NCBI RefSeq assembly: GCF_000701425.1 | Contig: NZ_JNIW01000002.1 | Location: forward strand, 62,001 to 126,000 | Origin: Deinococcus frigens DSM 12807 | GTDB taxonomy: Bacteria; Deinococcota; Deinococci; Deinococcales; Deinococcaceae | Length of the DNA: 64,000 bases | Reading direction: 5' to 3' | In this document: positions 38,735-50,625 of the stretch, piece after piece | Layout: every line of letters begins with the position of its first letter | How positions within the stretch are numbered: the first letter of the stretch is position 1 | Made by a program: the position numbers and the translations under genes | Notes under the pieces: model-generated | Databases searched by the model: none | The model's input: only the letters and a program-made list of their open reading frames with translations | What the model was told of the DNA's origin: nothing

Positions 38735-39280
38735 ATGACTGTTCCTGCCACTGAAGTGTCCGTCCATGAAGTTCATCTGCGCGAAGCCCTGGCCCTGGCC
38801 CGCCGGTCGCTTGAGGCCGGAAGCTCCCCTGTCGGGGCCATGCTGGTGGACCAGAGCGGGCAGGTCATCGCGCGGGGCCGCAACCGCACGGGCGAGGCGC
38901 AGACCGCCGAGCGGGTGGGCGACGCCAGCGTGGCGCACGCCGAGATGGACGTGTTCTTCCAGGCGGGCAAGCTGGAGGACCCGCAGAGCCTGACCCTGTA
39001 TTCCAGCCTGGAACCGTGCCTGATGTGCGGCGGTGCCTCCGCGCTGCTGGAGGTGGGCCGGATCGTGTGGGCGACGGGCGATCCCTGGGGCGGTGCGGGC
39101 CGCCTGCTGGCGTGGTCCGATCATCCCGCCATGCAGGAAACGGAAATTATCGCCTGCCCCCTGCCCGAGCTGGAAACCGAGGGCGCGAGTCTGTTCGCCC
39201 CCGAGGCCAAACGCGCCTTTCCCGAAAAGGGCTGGGCGCTGTGGCGCGAGAAATATCCGGTAGAAACCGAGGGGGTCTGA
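38735..39280 (+). CDS. Cytidine/deoxycytidylate-type nucleoside deaminase
   Basis: A 181-residue zinc deaminase of the CDA superfamily. The zinc site is formed by VAHAEMDVF (His-Ala-Glu with the proton-shuttling Glu, around residue 70) and SLEPCLMCGGAS (Pro-Cys-x-x-Cys, around residue 100). The C-terminal part GRIVWATGDPWGGAGRLL differs from TadA, so a guanine/cytosine or other nucleoside deaminase role is more likely than tRNA editing. No convincing ribosome site or -10 was found for this ATG, though it gives a normal N-terminus. Confidence 0.82.
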   Translation: MTVPATEVSVHEVHLREALALARRSLEAGSSPVGAMLVDQSGQVIARGRNRTGEAQTAERVGDASVAHAEMDVFFQAGKLEDPQSLTLYSSLEPCLMCGGASALLEVGRIVWATGDPWGGAGRLLAWSDHPAMQETEIIACPLPELETEGASLFAPEAKRAFPEKGWALWREKYPVETEGV

Positions 39281-39301
39281 GCAGAGCGGCCCATACTCGC
39301 C

Positions 39302-39344
39302 TATGATCGTCGCCATGAAGCGTCTCGATCTGGAACTGGCGTGA
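39302..39344 (+). promoter_or_regulatory. TATGAT box and leaderless nine-codon ORF (MKRLDLELA) overlapping the ribokinase start
   Basis: TATGAT (39302-39307) is followed after seven bases by ATG 39315, the same spacing as the clearest leaderless genes here. The frame has nine codons and its TGA (39342-39344) overlaps the ribokinase GTG (39341-39343). The ribokinase has no ribosome-binding site of its own, so coupling by termination-reinitiation is likely. Confidence 0.55.
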
Positions 39345-40225
39345 GCGTGCTGGTGGTGGGCAGCGTCAATGCGGACCTGACCGTGCGTGCCACGCGTATT
39401 CCCGGCCCCGGCGAAACGGTGTTGGGCGGCGATACACGAACTTCGCCGGGGGGCAAGGGGGCGAATGGTGCGGTGGCGGCAGCGCTGGCTGGCGCGCAAG
39501 TGTCCATGATCGGGGCTGTGGGTCAGGACGCCTTCCAGGACGTGGCCCTCTCCGGGCTGCGGCGGGCGGGCGTGGACCTGTCCGGCCTGCTGACCCTGGA
39601 CGCCCCCACCGGACTGGCGCTAATCACCGTCTCGGACGCGGGCGAGAACGCCATTACCGTGGCGAGCGGCGCGAATGCCCGGCTGACGCCCCAGCATCTG
39701 TCCGCCGATCTGGGCGGCTTCACGCACCTGCTGCTGCAACAGGAACTGCCTCCCAAAATCACGCTGGAGGCAGCGAAACGCGCCTCGGACGCGGGCCTGA
39801 CCGTCCTCCTCAATGCCGCCCCCACCCGCGACACCGCCCCCGAACTGCTGCGCCTGACGGGTCACCTGCTGGTCAACGAGCACGAACTCGCCGCCCTGGC
39901 CGGAGAGGGAGAGGTCGAGGACCGCGCCCGCGCCCTGCTGGAACGCGGGCCGGGGGCGGTGACCGTCACGCTGGGGGGCAAGGGCAGCCTGACCGTGACA
40001 GCGCGGGAGATGCACCGCCTGCCCGCGCACCCGGTCAATGCGGTGGACACTACCGGGGCGGGTGATACCTTCTGCGGCGTGCTGACCGCGCGGCTGGCAC
40101 ATGGCGACACGCTGGAAGCGGCCCTGCGCTGGGCCGGGATCGCCGCTGCCCTGGCCTGCACCCACCCCGGCGCGCAAGACGCCATGCCGACGTGGGAGGA
40201 AGTGGAGCGGGCAAGCGGTCACTGA
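39341..40225 (+). CDS. rbsK: Ribokinase (PfkB family)
   Basis: A 294-residue sugar kinase forming ribose 5-phosphate from ribose. N-terminal VVGSVNADLTVRATRIPGPGETV with the substrate residues (key part GSVNADL), the GGKGANGAVAAALAGAQV block (key part SPGGKGANGA), and the C-terminal anion hole NAVDTTGAGDTFCGVL with the catalytic Asp. Start at GTG 39341 gives the normal N-terminus MSVLVVGSVN. See the overlapping mini-ORF. Confidence 0.92.
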   Translation: MSVLVVGSVNADLTVRATRIPGPGETVLGGDTRTSPGGKGANGAVAAALAGAQVSMIGAVGQDAFQDVALSGLRRAGVDLSGLLTLDAPTGLALITVSDAGENAITVASGANARLTPQHLSADLGGFTHLLLQQELPPKITLEAAKRASDAGLTVLLNAAPTRDTAPELLRLTGHLLVNEHELAALAGEGEVEDRARALLERGPGAVTVTLGGKGSLTVTAREMHRLPAHPVNAVDTTGAGDTFCGVLTARLAHGDTLEAALRWAGIAAALACTHPGAQDAMPTWEEVERASGH

Positions 40226-40266
40226 TCCTTCAGACCTCTGGCCTCTCAGACCCGTAGACTCCCCCC

Positions 40267-40809
40267 ATGCGTTACCGGATTTTCACCGAACAGGACAACG
40301 CCGCGCTTCAGGCGCTGGACCTGACCGTGCAGCGGCATCTGGACCCTGCCTTCGACACTCTGCCTGCGCGCGAGCGCGAGGGCCGCGTATCCACCAGCCT
40401 GCCCGCGCTGAAGTTCTATGAGCGCAGCGAGCATTCCTTTGTGGCCGAGCAGGACGGGCAACTGGCGGGCTTTATTTTCGCGCAGTCGGTGTGGCAGGGC
40501 GATAAGCCCATCGTGCTGGTGCGGACCCTGAGCCTGTCGCCCGAGGCCGCTGCGGAGACAGCGCAGGGTCTGTTGCACGCCACCGTCAAGAGCGCCTACG
40601 ACGCCGCCGTCTACGAGGTGCACTTTCCCATCGCGCCCGGTCTAAAAGGTGCGGCACAGGCCGAGGAAGCCGTGACCATCGGCGCTTACGCGGTGCGGCA
40701 CCTGGGCAGCCGTCTGGACACCGCGCCGGGCCAGCGGCTGACTCCGGGCGCTCTCCCCAGCCGAGCGGGAGACATTTCTGGCACTTCGGGCGCGGGTGCG
40801 GACGCATAA
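40267..40809 (+). CDS. GNAT-fold protein (DUF1999-like)
   Basis: A 180-residue protein resembling the DUF1999 family known from Thermus and Deinococcus, which has an acetyltransferase-like fold. Features: [19 protein letters not shown] at the start, [31 protein letters not shown] (key part [15 protein letters not shown]) in the middle. The usual Q/R-x-x-G-x-G/A acetyl-CoA loop is not obvious, so activity is uncertain. TAGACT (40255-40260) lies six bases before the ATG (leaderless). Confidence 0.7.
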   Translation: MRYRIFTEQDNAALQALDLTVQRHLDPAFDTLPAREREGRVSTSLPALKFYERSEHSFVAEQDGQLAGFIFAQSVWQGDKPIVLVRTLSLSPEAAAETAQGLLHATVKSAYDAAVYEVHFPIAPGLKGAAQAEEAVTIGAYAVRHLGSRLDTAPGQRLTPGALPSRAGDISGTSGAGADA

Positions 40810-40817
40810 TGGCGGGC

Positions 40818-41024
40818 ATGACTATTTGCGTTCCCCGTGTGCTACTGGGCATTTGCGGCATGTCCCACGACGCCGGGCAGACTGTCGCCGTTGCCCTGCC
40901 CAGCGTCCCACAGGCCATCCCCAACGACGGCCAGATCGAGATACCTTACCCTCCTTCGCAACTGACCGTGTTGGATCAGGGGCGGGCGGTGGGCGGTCAG
41001 AGCTTCCTGGCCGGAATGTCGTAG
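40818..41024 (+). CDS. Small leaderless ORF (68 aa) before the DUF503 gene
   Basis: CATAAT (40805-40810) stands seven bases before ATG 40818, in the leaderless pattern. The frame ends three bases before the DUF503 GTG. The peptide ([14 protein letters not shown]... ending GQSFLAGMS) has no recognisable domain. It may be a real small protein or a coupling leader for DUF503, which has no good ribosome site. Confidence 0.35.
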   Translation: MTICVPRVLLGICGMSHDAGQTVAVALPSVPQAIPNDGQIEIPYPPSQLTVLDQGRAVGGQSFLAGMS

Positions 41025-41026
41025 CG

Positions 41027-41374
41027 GTGGCGCTGGGGTATGTGGGCGTCCTGACCATCCGGCTGGAAATGCCCTGGGTCAGCAACCTCAAGGAAAAGCG
41101 CGCCCTGGTGCGCCCGGTGGTCGAGCGCCTGAAGGTCCGCTTCCCTCTGACGGTGGCCCGTCTGGACGGTCTGGACGCCCACGATTGGGAAGTGATCGGC
41201 GTGGCCACCATCAGCAACGATTATGGGTGGGTCAAGGAAACCCTCAAGATGGCCGCCGACTACATCGCCAGCGAGGGGCCGTACCGCGTTACCGAGGAGG
41301 AAACCGAGATCACCATGATCGGCGAGGGCGATCCGGAAGAGGATGAGCTGGAAGAGGACGAGCTGGAGGACTGA
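41027..41374 (+). CDS. DUF503 family protein
   Basis: A 115-residue protein of the YlxP/DUF503 family, often found near ribosome-maturation genes. The family core [30 protein letters not shown] (key part SLKEKR-like [12 protein letters not shown]) and [18 protein letters not shown] are clear; the final ~25 residues are highly acidic ([11 protein letters not shown]). GTG 41027 gives [18 protein letters not shown] 41042 is the alternative. Confidence 0.8.
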   Translation: MALGYVGVLTIRLEMPWVSNLKEKRALVRPVVERLKVRFPLTVARLDGLDAHDWEVIGVATISNDYGWVKETLKMAADYIASEGPYRVTEEETEITMIGEGDPEEDELEEDELED

Positions 41375-41382
41375 ACGGGGAC

Positions 41383-41751
41383 TTATTCAACTCTGTTACA
41401 GCCAATTCCATCGTTGTCCCGGTCCAGTCCTGGCGTGTAGCTAGCCTCGGTTTTCTTGATATCGAACAGCCCAATTTTGCTCAGCTCGGTGCAGCGCCCG
41501 TATTTGGCCCTGACCAGTGGGCGTTCCACCCACCCCGTTTTGCCCTGGGCCGTGACCTTGCACCATGTTGGAGTACACGAGGTTGCCGTACACGAGACAA
41601 TCTCAAGGTTGGTTCTGGCGGGCAGCGTGGCAACCAGCGGACCTGACGCGCTGGTCAGAACGGAGAGACGGGCCGTTGCCGGAACGCTGCCTGGGTAGGC
41701 AAGGGCTGTCGAGGTTGTGGCGGTGACCAGCAGGGCGATCAATCTGTTCAT
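41383..41751 (-). CDS. Secreted SH3 and excalibur-domain protein
   Basis: A 122-residue exported protein: signal peptide (MNRLIALLVTATTSTALA), an SH3b-like segment (TARLSVLTSASGPLVATLP...CTPTWCKVTAQGKTGWVERPLV), then a C-terminal excalibur-type calcium loop YTPGLDRDNDGIGC. In the classical motif the last residue is C-E; here it is C-N, with the Glu three residues later. SH3b domains often bind cell-wall peptide. Convergent with the DUF503 gene, nine bases apart. Confidence 0.75.
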   Translation of the reverse strand: MNRLIALLVTATTSTALAYPGSVPATARLSVLTSASGPLVATLPARTNLEIVSCTATSCTPTWCKVTAQGKTGWVERPLVRAKYGRCTELSKIGLFDIKKTEASYTPGLDRDNDGIGCNRVE

Positions 41752-41840
41752 TTGCGGTCCATGCTGGCATCCCGGCTACTGTGCGTGGGCCTCACTGGCA
41801 CGGCCCATCCCGTGTCCTATGGCCGTGTTAGCCTCCCTGC

Positions 41841-43148
<1,308 letters not shown>

Positions 43149-43272
43149 GGCGGGTGACGGAGGAGGAAGTACGGCGAATTCATTCTTCAGGGTTGAGGGG
43201 CGGCTCCGTTCTTAATCCCTGGCCGGGCAATCTTGCGGGATGTCTGGGAGAGCGGGACGTGAAATCGGAACC

Positions 43273-43804
<532 letters not shown>

Positions 43805-43808
<4 letters not shown>

Positions 43809-44572
43809 CGAGCCTCTGGTGCGTCTGCGCGCAACTCGTCGGCCTTCTCTTTCATCTCGTCGGCCAGCTCCTCCAGGGCCTCGGCCTGTTCCTGCTCAGA
43901 AGCGCCGGTCTCGCCCATCTTCTCCACCACCGCCTCGCCGATCTGCACCAGAGCGTCCACCTGTTCAGGGGCGGCCTCGTCCAGTTCGCTGATGCGTGCA
44001 ACGATGCTTTCGCCCGCGTCGGCCAGGGCGTCGGCCTCGTGCGCCGCGCTGAAACGCTGGATTTCATCGACGCGGTGCTGGTGTTCATTGAGGACCTGCT
44101 CCAGATGATTGGCCTGCTCCAGCGTCTGCGCCTGCGCCCGCGCCGCACCGATGATGTTTTTCAGGGCCGCCAACTGGTCGTTGACCCGCCCGTGGATCAG
44201 TCGCAGCTGGGCCACATTCAACTCGTCCACTGGCGTGCGCGCCACGTCCTCCAGGGCCAGACACACCAACTGGTCCAGGGCCTGCGCCGCCGTGATCTGC
44301 TGCTCACCGTTTTCCACGATGTCCAGCAGCGCCTGAGTTTGCCCGCCGCGCTCGTGGGGGCTGGCCCCCAGCGGCAGCGTGCGAATTTGCTCGGTGGTCA
44401 GGTGAATGACCTGCCGCAGCGCGTCGGTGGCCGCCAGTCCCTGCTGTCCGGTGCGGATGATGTCCTCCAGCGTGCTGCTCTGTGCCCACCCCGCCGCGCC
44501 GACATGCTCGCGGGCGCGCACTTCCGAGACCCGGCGGTGCTGGCTGTGGGCAGCGTTCCAGGCATCGGCCAT
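43805..44572 (-). CDS. Coiled-coil hypothetical protein (255 aa)
   Basis: I do not recognise this protein. It is almost entirely helical and acidic, with repeated ~30-residue helical segments (STLEDIIRTGQQGLAATDAL, QTQALLDIVENGEQQITAAQAL, QTLEQANHLEQVLNEHQHRV, PEQVDALVQIGEAVVEKMG) and a strongly charged C-terminus (ALEELADEMKEKADEL). No signal peptide or membrane segment. ATG 44572 is the best start; a GTG at 44605 is in frame. It is divergent from rplS. Confidence 0.6.
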
Positions 44573-44724
44573 CAGTCCGTCGCGTTTGTCCTGAGCTGGG
44601 TTCACGGGTGCCCCAGCCCTGGACGCGCCCGGACGCCTCCGAGAAATCGTTGGAAAGTTGAGATATAGCTCACACTCTGTATCCTCGTCTTTTTTGGTCC
44701 TTCCGAAGGTGAGCCGCGCCCCGC

Positions 44725-44754
44725 TTGCCGTTTTCCGCTGGCCTCGCGTATACT
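44725..44754 (+). promoter_or_regulatory. rplS promoter
   Basis: TTGCCG (44725-44730) and TATACT (44749-44754) with 18 bp between them; start of transcription expected near 44761. Confidence 0.65.
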
Positions 44755-44760
44755 CCCAAG

Positions 44761-44886
44761 GTTCGGACCGGCTGTCAGCGTGCAGCCGCGCGCCGTATCT
44801 GGTGTAAGAATGCCTCTGCCAGCGCCCGCACACGCGGGCCAAGAACGCTGGAAGGTGGGGCAGTCCGCTGACCCAAGGAGCCTGCA
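44761..44886 (+). promoter_or_regulatory. Structured leader of rplS
   Basis: The ~125-nt leader contains a nested hairpin: CCAGCG (44819-44824) with CGCTGG (44846-44851) enclosing CCCGC/GCGGG (44825-44838). The ribosome site AAGGAG stands 6 nt before the ATG. Autoregulation by L19 is possible; none of the known leader families could be recognised by eye. Confidence 0.4.
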
Positions 44887-45408
44887 ATGAGCAACATCAA
44901 AGTGAACCGTGGCGCGATTCTGCGCGCCGTCGAACAGCCGCACATCAAGTCCGATCACCCCGAGTTTCGCCCCGGCGACACCGTGCGCGTGGAAACCAAA
45001 GTGGTGGAAGGCAACCGCACCCGCAACCAGGCCTTCGAGGGCGTGGTCATTGCCCTGAACGGCTCGGGCAGCCGCCGCAGCTTCACCGTCCGCAAGATCT
45101 CCTTCGGTGAGGGTGTGGAGCGCGTGTTTCCCTTCAGCAGCCCGCTGCTGGCCAAGGTGGCCGTGCTGGAACGCGGCAAGGTGCGCCGCGCCAAGCTGTA
45201 CTACCTGCGCGACCTGCGCGGCAAGGCCGCCCGCATCAAGAGCGACCGCAGCCGCGTGATGAAGGACGCCGCCGCCACTAAGACGGCCAAGGCCAGCAAG
45301 CAGGCCGCCGATCAGGCCGCCGCCGCCCAGGCTGCCGAAGCCGCTGCCGCCCAGGCCGCTGCGCCTGCCCCTCAAACTGAGGCCGCCCCCGAAACACAGG
45401 GCGAATAA
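44887..45408 (+). CDS. rplS: 50S ribosomal protein L19 with Ala-rich tail
   Basis: A 173-residue L19. The first ~115 residues match the family: [19 protein letters not shown] (key part FRPGDTVRV), [20 protein letters not shown] (key part RRSFTVRKI), [13 protein letters not shown] and [19 protein letters not shown] (key part [15 protein letters not shown]). The last ~55 residues are Ala/Lys/Gln-rich without homology to other bacteria but, as I recall, similar tails occur in other Deinococcus L19 proteins. A strong terminator follows. Confidence 0.96.
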   Translation: MSNIKVNRGAILRAVEQPHIKSDHPEFRPGDTVRVETKVVEGNRTRNQAFEGVVIALNGSGSRRSFTVRKISFGEGVERVFPFSSPLLAKVAVLERGKVRRAKLYYLRDLRGKAARIKSDRSRVMKDAAATKTAKASKQAADQAAAAQAAEAAAAQAAAPAPQTEAAPETQGE

Positions 45409-45423
45409 GTCCAGAGGTTGAAA

Positions 45424-45456
45424 TTAAGCCGCCTGCCCCCGTGGTGGGCGGCTTTT
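45424..45456 (+). terminator. rplS terminator
   Basis: AAGCCGCC / GGGCGGCTT stem followed by TTTTTT, about 20 bp after the stop codon. Confidence 0.9.
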
Positions 45457-45607
45457 TTATGTCCTGGAGTGAAGGTGGACTCCAGTGTGGCCGTGAACCC
45501 CCGGTCTGCATCTCCTCTCAAAAGGGAGCCAGGCAGAGTGGGACGCGGGGACTGTGGATGCCCTCCTGCAACCTTTCGCCCCGCCCGACTTTGCTAGGCT
45601 GCCGCGC

Positions 45608-46441
45608 GTGACCTCCCGCGATGCCCAGCCCCCCACCGGACGCCCGCCCCTGCCGCCCCCAGCGGGCCTGCCGCTGCTGATGGCCTTTGATCTGGACGGC
45701 ACGTTGATCACCGAGCAGGGCCGCGAGGCCGACGCCGCCACGGCAAGCGCGCTGGCCCGGCTGCGTGCGGCAGGCGTGAAACTGGCGATCATCACTGGGC
45801 GCGACCTGGCCCCCGACGCCGTGCTGGACGCTATGCAGCCCGATGCGGTGGCCACCAACAACGGCGGGCGCATCGTGGTGAACGGCGAGCTGCACACCGA
45901 GGCCCGCTTCACAGCCGCAGACCTGGAAGCGGTGCTGGCCCACGAGCTGGACGGCGCGCGCGTTGTGCTGTTCACGGCCCAGCGGCTGTTCGTGGACCTG
46001 CCGCGCGGCACCCAGCCGGAACCCTGGATGATCGCCCGCAACTCTGGCCCGCTTAGCGAAGCGCCCGCCGGGGACGTGCTGAAAGTTGGCTTCTACCATC
46101 CACAGGTGGCGGGTTTTGCCGGGCGGCTGCGGCAGTCCCACCCGCATCTGGTGCTGACCGGCGCGCAGCCCCCCTACCTCAGTTTCCTGACCATCACGCC
46201 GCAGGGGGCGCACAAGGGCGCGGCCCTGACGCTGATCGCGGACGCGCTGGAGCTGCCGCATGGCCGCGCGGTGGCTTTTGGCGACAGCGACAACGACGAG
46301 GCCATGCTGGAGGTTGCGGGCTACGCCGTGCAGGTGGGCACGCTGCCGCTGCTGGCCCGCCACGCCCACACCCGGCTGGAGCGCCAGACCGATCTGGGCG
46401 CGTACCTGAATGCCTGGGCAGACCGGCTGGGGCGGGCCTAG
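45608..46441 (+). CDS. HAD-superfamily (Cof-type) phosphatase
   Basis: A 277-residue HAD-IIB hydrolase. Motif I MAFDLDGTLIT (nucleophile Asp), motif II in LAIITGRD, the lysine of motif III in PQGAHKGAALT, and motif IV VAFGDSDNDEAML; a cap domain lies between. Substrates are usually sugar or cofactor phosphates. The start is GTG 45608, not the in-frame ATG 45554, because TAGGCT (45595-45600) lies seven bases upstream (leaderless). The stop TAG is inside the first copy of a 15-bp duplication. Confidence 0.9.
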   Translation: MTSRDAQPPTGRPPLPPPAGLPLLMAFDLDGTLITEQGREADAATASALARLRAAGVKLAIITGRDLAPDAVLDAMQPDAVATNNGGRIVVNGELHTEARFTAADLEAVLAHELDGARVVLFTAQRLFVDLPRGTQPEPWMIARNSGPLSEAPAGDVLKVGFYHPQVAGFAGRLRQSHPHLVLTGAQPPYLSFLTITPQGAHKGAALTLIADALELPHGRAVAFGDSDNDEAMLEVAGYAVQVGTLPLLARHAHTRLERQTDLGAYLNAWADRLGRA

Positions 46442-46466
46442 ACGTGCACAGCCTAGACGTGCACAG
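46437..46466. repeat. 15-bp tandem duplication across the HAD gene stop codon
   Basis: CCTAGACGTGCACAG occurs twice in tandem; the first copy contains the gene's TAG stop. The unit includes the palindrome GTGCAC. Confidence 0.8.
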
Positions 46467-46512
46467 AAAAATCTCCTCTCCGCGCAGGAAGAGGAGCGCG
46501 GCTGTGGCCGGG

Positions 46513-47082
46513 TTACTTGGCCGTCAGGGCGAAACTGTCCACGATACCGCGTCCGCTGTCGAGCAGTTCCTGGGGCGTGCCGGTGGGCGTCACCAGGGTC
46601 ACGGTGTACAGGCGGTTGTTCTTCAGCGTGAAAAGCTGGGTCCAGCGCACCTTGCCGCCGTCGCCGTCGCCGGTGTAACTCCACAGGATGGCGTTCTGGC
46701 CACTGACCCTGACCGTCTTCTCGCCCAGCATCTTCAGGCTGGGGACCAGCTCGGGCATCTTGCGGGCGTTCAGGTCGCGCACGTCCGCCAGGGTGGCTTT
46801 CAGGTCGGCAGGAATGTCCTGCACCAGTACGGTTACGGTGGGGCGAAGCTGGCCCACGGTCTTGTTAACGAACGCCACGTCGGTATCCGGCACATTTTTC
46901 AGCGGGGTCCAGCCGCCCGGCACCGTGATCGCGTAGCCCTTGCTGCTGGTCACGGTAATGGCGTCGATGACCTTTGCGGCGGCGGGCGTGGTGGCCGGGG
47001 CGGCGGCGGGGGCCGTCTGGGCCAGGGTGGACGGCATCAGGGGCAGGGCAAGCAGGGCGAGGGTCAGGGCAAAACGCGTCAT
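46513..47082 (-). CDS. Secreted protein with PsbP/DcrB-like region
   Basis: A 189-residue exported protein: signal peptide MTRFALTLALLALPLMPSTLA, an Ala/Pro/Thr linker, then a single beta-rich domain (GYAITVPGGWTPLKNVPDTD ... TVTVLVQDIPADLKATLADV ... AILWSYTGDGDGGKVRWTQLFTL) that follows the PsbP/DcrB pattern in which a strand carrying VPxxW begins the fold. Function unknown. TAGCCT lies six bases before the ATG on the minus strand (leaderless). Confidence 0.7.
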   Translation of the reverse strand: MTRFALTLALLALPLMPSTLAQTAPAAAPATTPAAAKVIDAITVTSSKGYAITVPGGWTPLKNVPDTDVAFVNKTVGQLRPTVTVLVQDIPADLKATLADVRDLNARKMPELVPSLKMLGEKTVRVSGQNAILWSYTGDGDGGKVRWTQLFTLKNNRLYTVTLVTPTGTPQELLDSGRGIVDSFALTAK

Positions 47083-47241
47083 GCGCGGAGGCTAGTGCCT
47101 GAAAGTGAGGCGAGTCTGACGACGGGGCGCGGGAAATGGTTGCTGTGAAACGCAGTCCAGACTTGTTTCTGAATCCCGTGTAAACAGGTTTGAAGGCAAA
47201 GCGCACCCGTAGCTGACGCCTGGCCTCTATATAAGGGAAGC

Positions 47242-48156
47242 ATGCCGCCGCCCTGACCGTCACCCTCGCTGCCTGTGGCGTGCTGGGGCTGCCCCGGCGG
47301 CATAACCAGCTATACCCTGCCCGGCAACGCCGTTTACCCCGAGGGCATCGCCCATCTGGCTGGCAGCAAGGATTTCTACGTGGGCAGTACCACCGACGGC
47401 ACGATCAACAAGGGAACGCTGGGCCAGAAAGACATGGCCGAGTTCCTGCCTGCCAGGGCAGATCGCCCCACCGCCATCGGCATGAAAATAGATGCGCAAA
47501 ACCGCCTGTACGTTGCGGGCGGCGGCAGCGGCAAGGTCTTCGTGTACGATACGGCCACCAGGTCCCTGCTCAGAACCCTGACCACGCCCGCCGCCAGCGC
47601 CACGTTCCTCAACGACATCACCCTCACGCCGGACGCTGCGTTTGTCACCGATTCACAGCGCCCGGTCCTGTTCCGCATCAGCCGCACGGCCTCCAGCGTG
47701 GGCGACGCCGAGGCATGGCTGGACTTTACCGGCACGGCGCTGCAATACCAGATGGGCTTTAACCTCAACGGCATCGCCTCCACCCCGGACGGCACAACCC
47801 TGATTGTGGTCCAGAGCAATACCGGCAAGCTGTTCCGCATTACCGTGGCCGATAAATCCGTGACCGAGATCGATCTGAACGGGCAGACCGTCAAGAACGG
47901 CGACGGCATTCTGCTGGAAGGTCAGACGCTGTACGTGGTCCGCAACGCCGACGTGATCATCGTGCCCGTTACGCTGTCCGCCGATTTCGGGCGCGGCACG
48001 CTGGGCACGCCCTTCAGCGACGGCAGCCTGCGCTACCCCACCACCATCGCGCAGGAGGGCAAACGCCTGCTGGTGGTCAACTCCCAGTTTGATCGGCGCG
48101 GCGAGGGCAAGAACCCGGAGCTGCCGTTCACGGTGTCGGACATCGCCATCAAATAA
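47242..48156 (+). pseudogene. SMP-30/gluconolactonase-like lipoprotein, signal peptide out of frame
   Basis: The body, read from GTG 47275, is a ~285-residue beta-propeller of the SMP-30/gluconolactonase/LRE type (LPGNAVYPEGIAHLAGSKDF, GMKIDAQNRLYVAGGGSGKV, LNDITLTPDAAFVTD, NLNGIASTPDGTTLIVV). Immediately upstream, a signal peptide and lipobox (AAALTVTLAACG) are encoded in another frame that has no start codon, while TATATA (47228-47233) and ATG 47242 (leaderless) open only MPPP then stop. Two compensating one-base changes, near 47244 and in the G/C runs at 47284-47296, would restore a normal lipoprotein. It is a frameshifted gene or a sequencing error. Confidence 0.65.
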
Positions 48157-48165
48157 GCATTCTTT

Positions 48166-48193
48166 GCAAAGGAGGGGGCGCGCGCCCTCCTTT

Positions 48194-48200
<7 letters not shown>
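48166..48200. terminator. Terminator between the propeller gene and the ModF-like gene
   Basis: AAGGAGGG / CCCTCCTT stem followed by TTTATTTT on the plus strand; the end overlaps the stop codon of the convergent minus-strand gene. Confidence 0.85.
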
Positions 48201-49618
<1,418 letters not shown>

Positions 49619-49693
49619 CGGAACGGAGTTTAGAGCCTTCTGGGACGGGAACCTTCCGCCCTCGCCTCGCGTATTGCTGTCAGGAGGAAATTC

Positions 49694-50623
49694 ATGGGTC
49701 CACTCATCGTTATCGTCGTTCTCGTTTTACTGGTGCTGATCACGTTGCTGGCGGGTGTCAAGAGCGTTTCACAGGGGTACGAGTGGACGCAGGAACGCTT
49801 CGGCAAGTATCAGCGTAGCCTCAAACCCGGCCTGAACCTGATCATCCCGTACATCGACCGGATCGGGCGCAGGGTCAACATGATGGAGCAGGTGCTGGAC
49901 GTGCCCAGCCAGGAAGTCATCACCCACGACAATGCCCTGATTACCGTGGACGGCGTGGTGTTCTATCAGGTGCTGGATTCGGCCAAGGCCAGCTACGAGG
50001 TCCGCGACCTGGAACAGGCCACCCTCAACCTGACCATGACCAACATCCGCACCGTGATGGGCGGCATGGATCTGGATGACCTGCTCAGCAACCGCGATTC
50101 CATCAACGCCCGCCTGCTGGCCGTGGTGGACGAGGCCACCGAGCCGTGGGGCGTCAAGGTCACGCGCATCGAGGTCAAGGACATCCGCCCGCCCGCCGAT
50201 CTGGTGGCGAGCATGGGCCGTCAGATGAAGGCCGAGCGTGAGAAGCGCGCCAACATCCTGGACGCCGAGGGCTTTCGCCAGGCCGCCATCCTCAAGGCTG
50301 AGGGCGAGAAGCAGGCCAAGATCCTCAGTGCCGAGGGCCGCCGTCAGGCCACCTTCCTGGAGGCCGAGGCCCGCGAACGCGAGGCCGCCGCCGAAGCCGA
50401 GGCCACAAGGCTGGTCAGCGACGCCATTGCCAACGGCAACGCGCAGGCCATCAATTACTTCATCGCGCAGCGGTACGTGGACGCGCTGAAGGAGATTGCC
50501 ACCGCCCCCAACCAAAAGACCCTGATCTTGCCCATCGAGGCCACCAGCATCCTGGGCAGCCTGCAAGGCATCGCGGAGGTGGCGAAAGAAGCCTTCGGTG
50601 CGGGCGGCGGGACCAAGAGGTAG
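49694..50623 (+). CDS. SPFH/band-7 (stomatin-like) membrane protein
   Basis: A 309-residue protein: one N-terminal membrane segment ([19 protein letters not shown]), then the band-7 domain ([70 protein letters not shown]) and a long Ala/Glu coiled coil, ending [17 protein letters not shown]. Stomatin-like proteins form membrane ring assemblies. AGGAGGA precedes the ATG. It is two bases upstream of an NfeD gene, the standard operon partner. Confidence 0.93.
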   Translation: MGPLIVIVVLVLLVLITLLAGVKSVSQGYEWTQERFGKYQRSLKPGLNLIIPYIDRIGRRVNMMEQVLDVPSQEVITHDNALITVDGVVFYQVLDSAKASYEVRDLEQATLNLTMTNIRTVMGGMDLDDLLSNRDSINARLLAVVDEATEPWGVKVTRIEVKDIRPPADLVASMGRQMKAEREKRANILDAEGFRQAAILKAEGEKQAKILSAEGRRQATFLEAEAREREAAAEAEATRLVSDAIANGNAQAINYFIAQRYVDALKEIATAPNQKTLILPIEATSILGSLQGIAEVAKEAFGAGGGTKR

Positions 50624-50625
50624 GT

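Larger units (their letters stand above)
44573..44886. other. 314-bp region with the rplS promoter and leader
   Basis: Holds the rplS promoter, its structured leader and the upstream side of the coiled-coil gene. A TATATC-like sequence on the minus strand (about 44661) could serve the latter, but I could not find a good -35. Confidence 0.5.
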
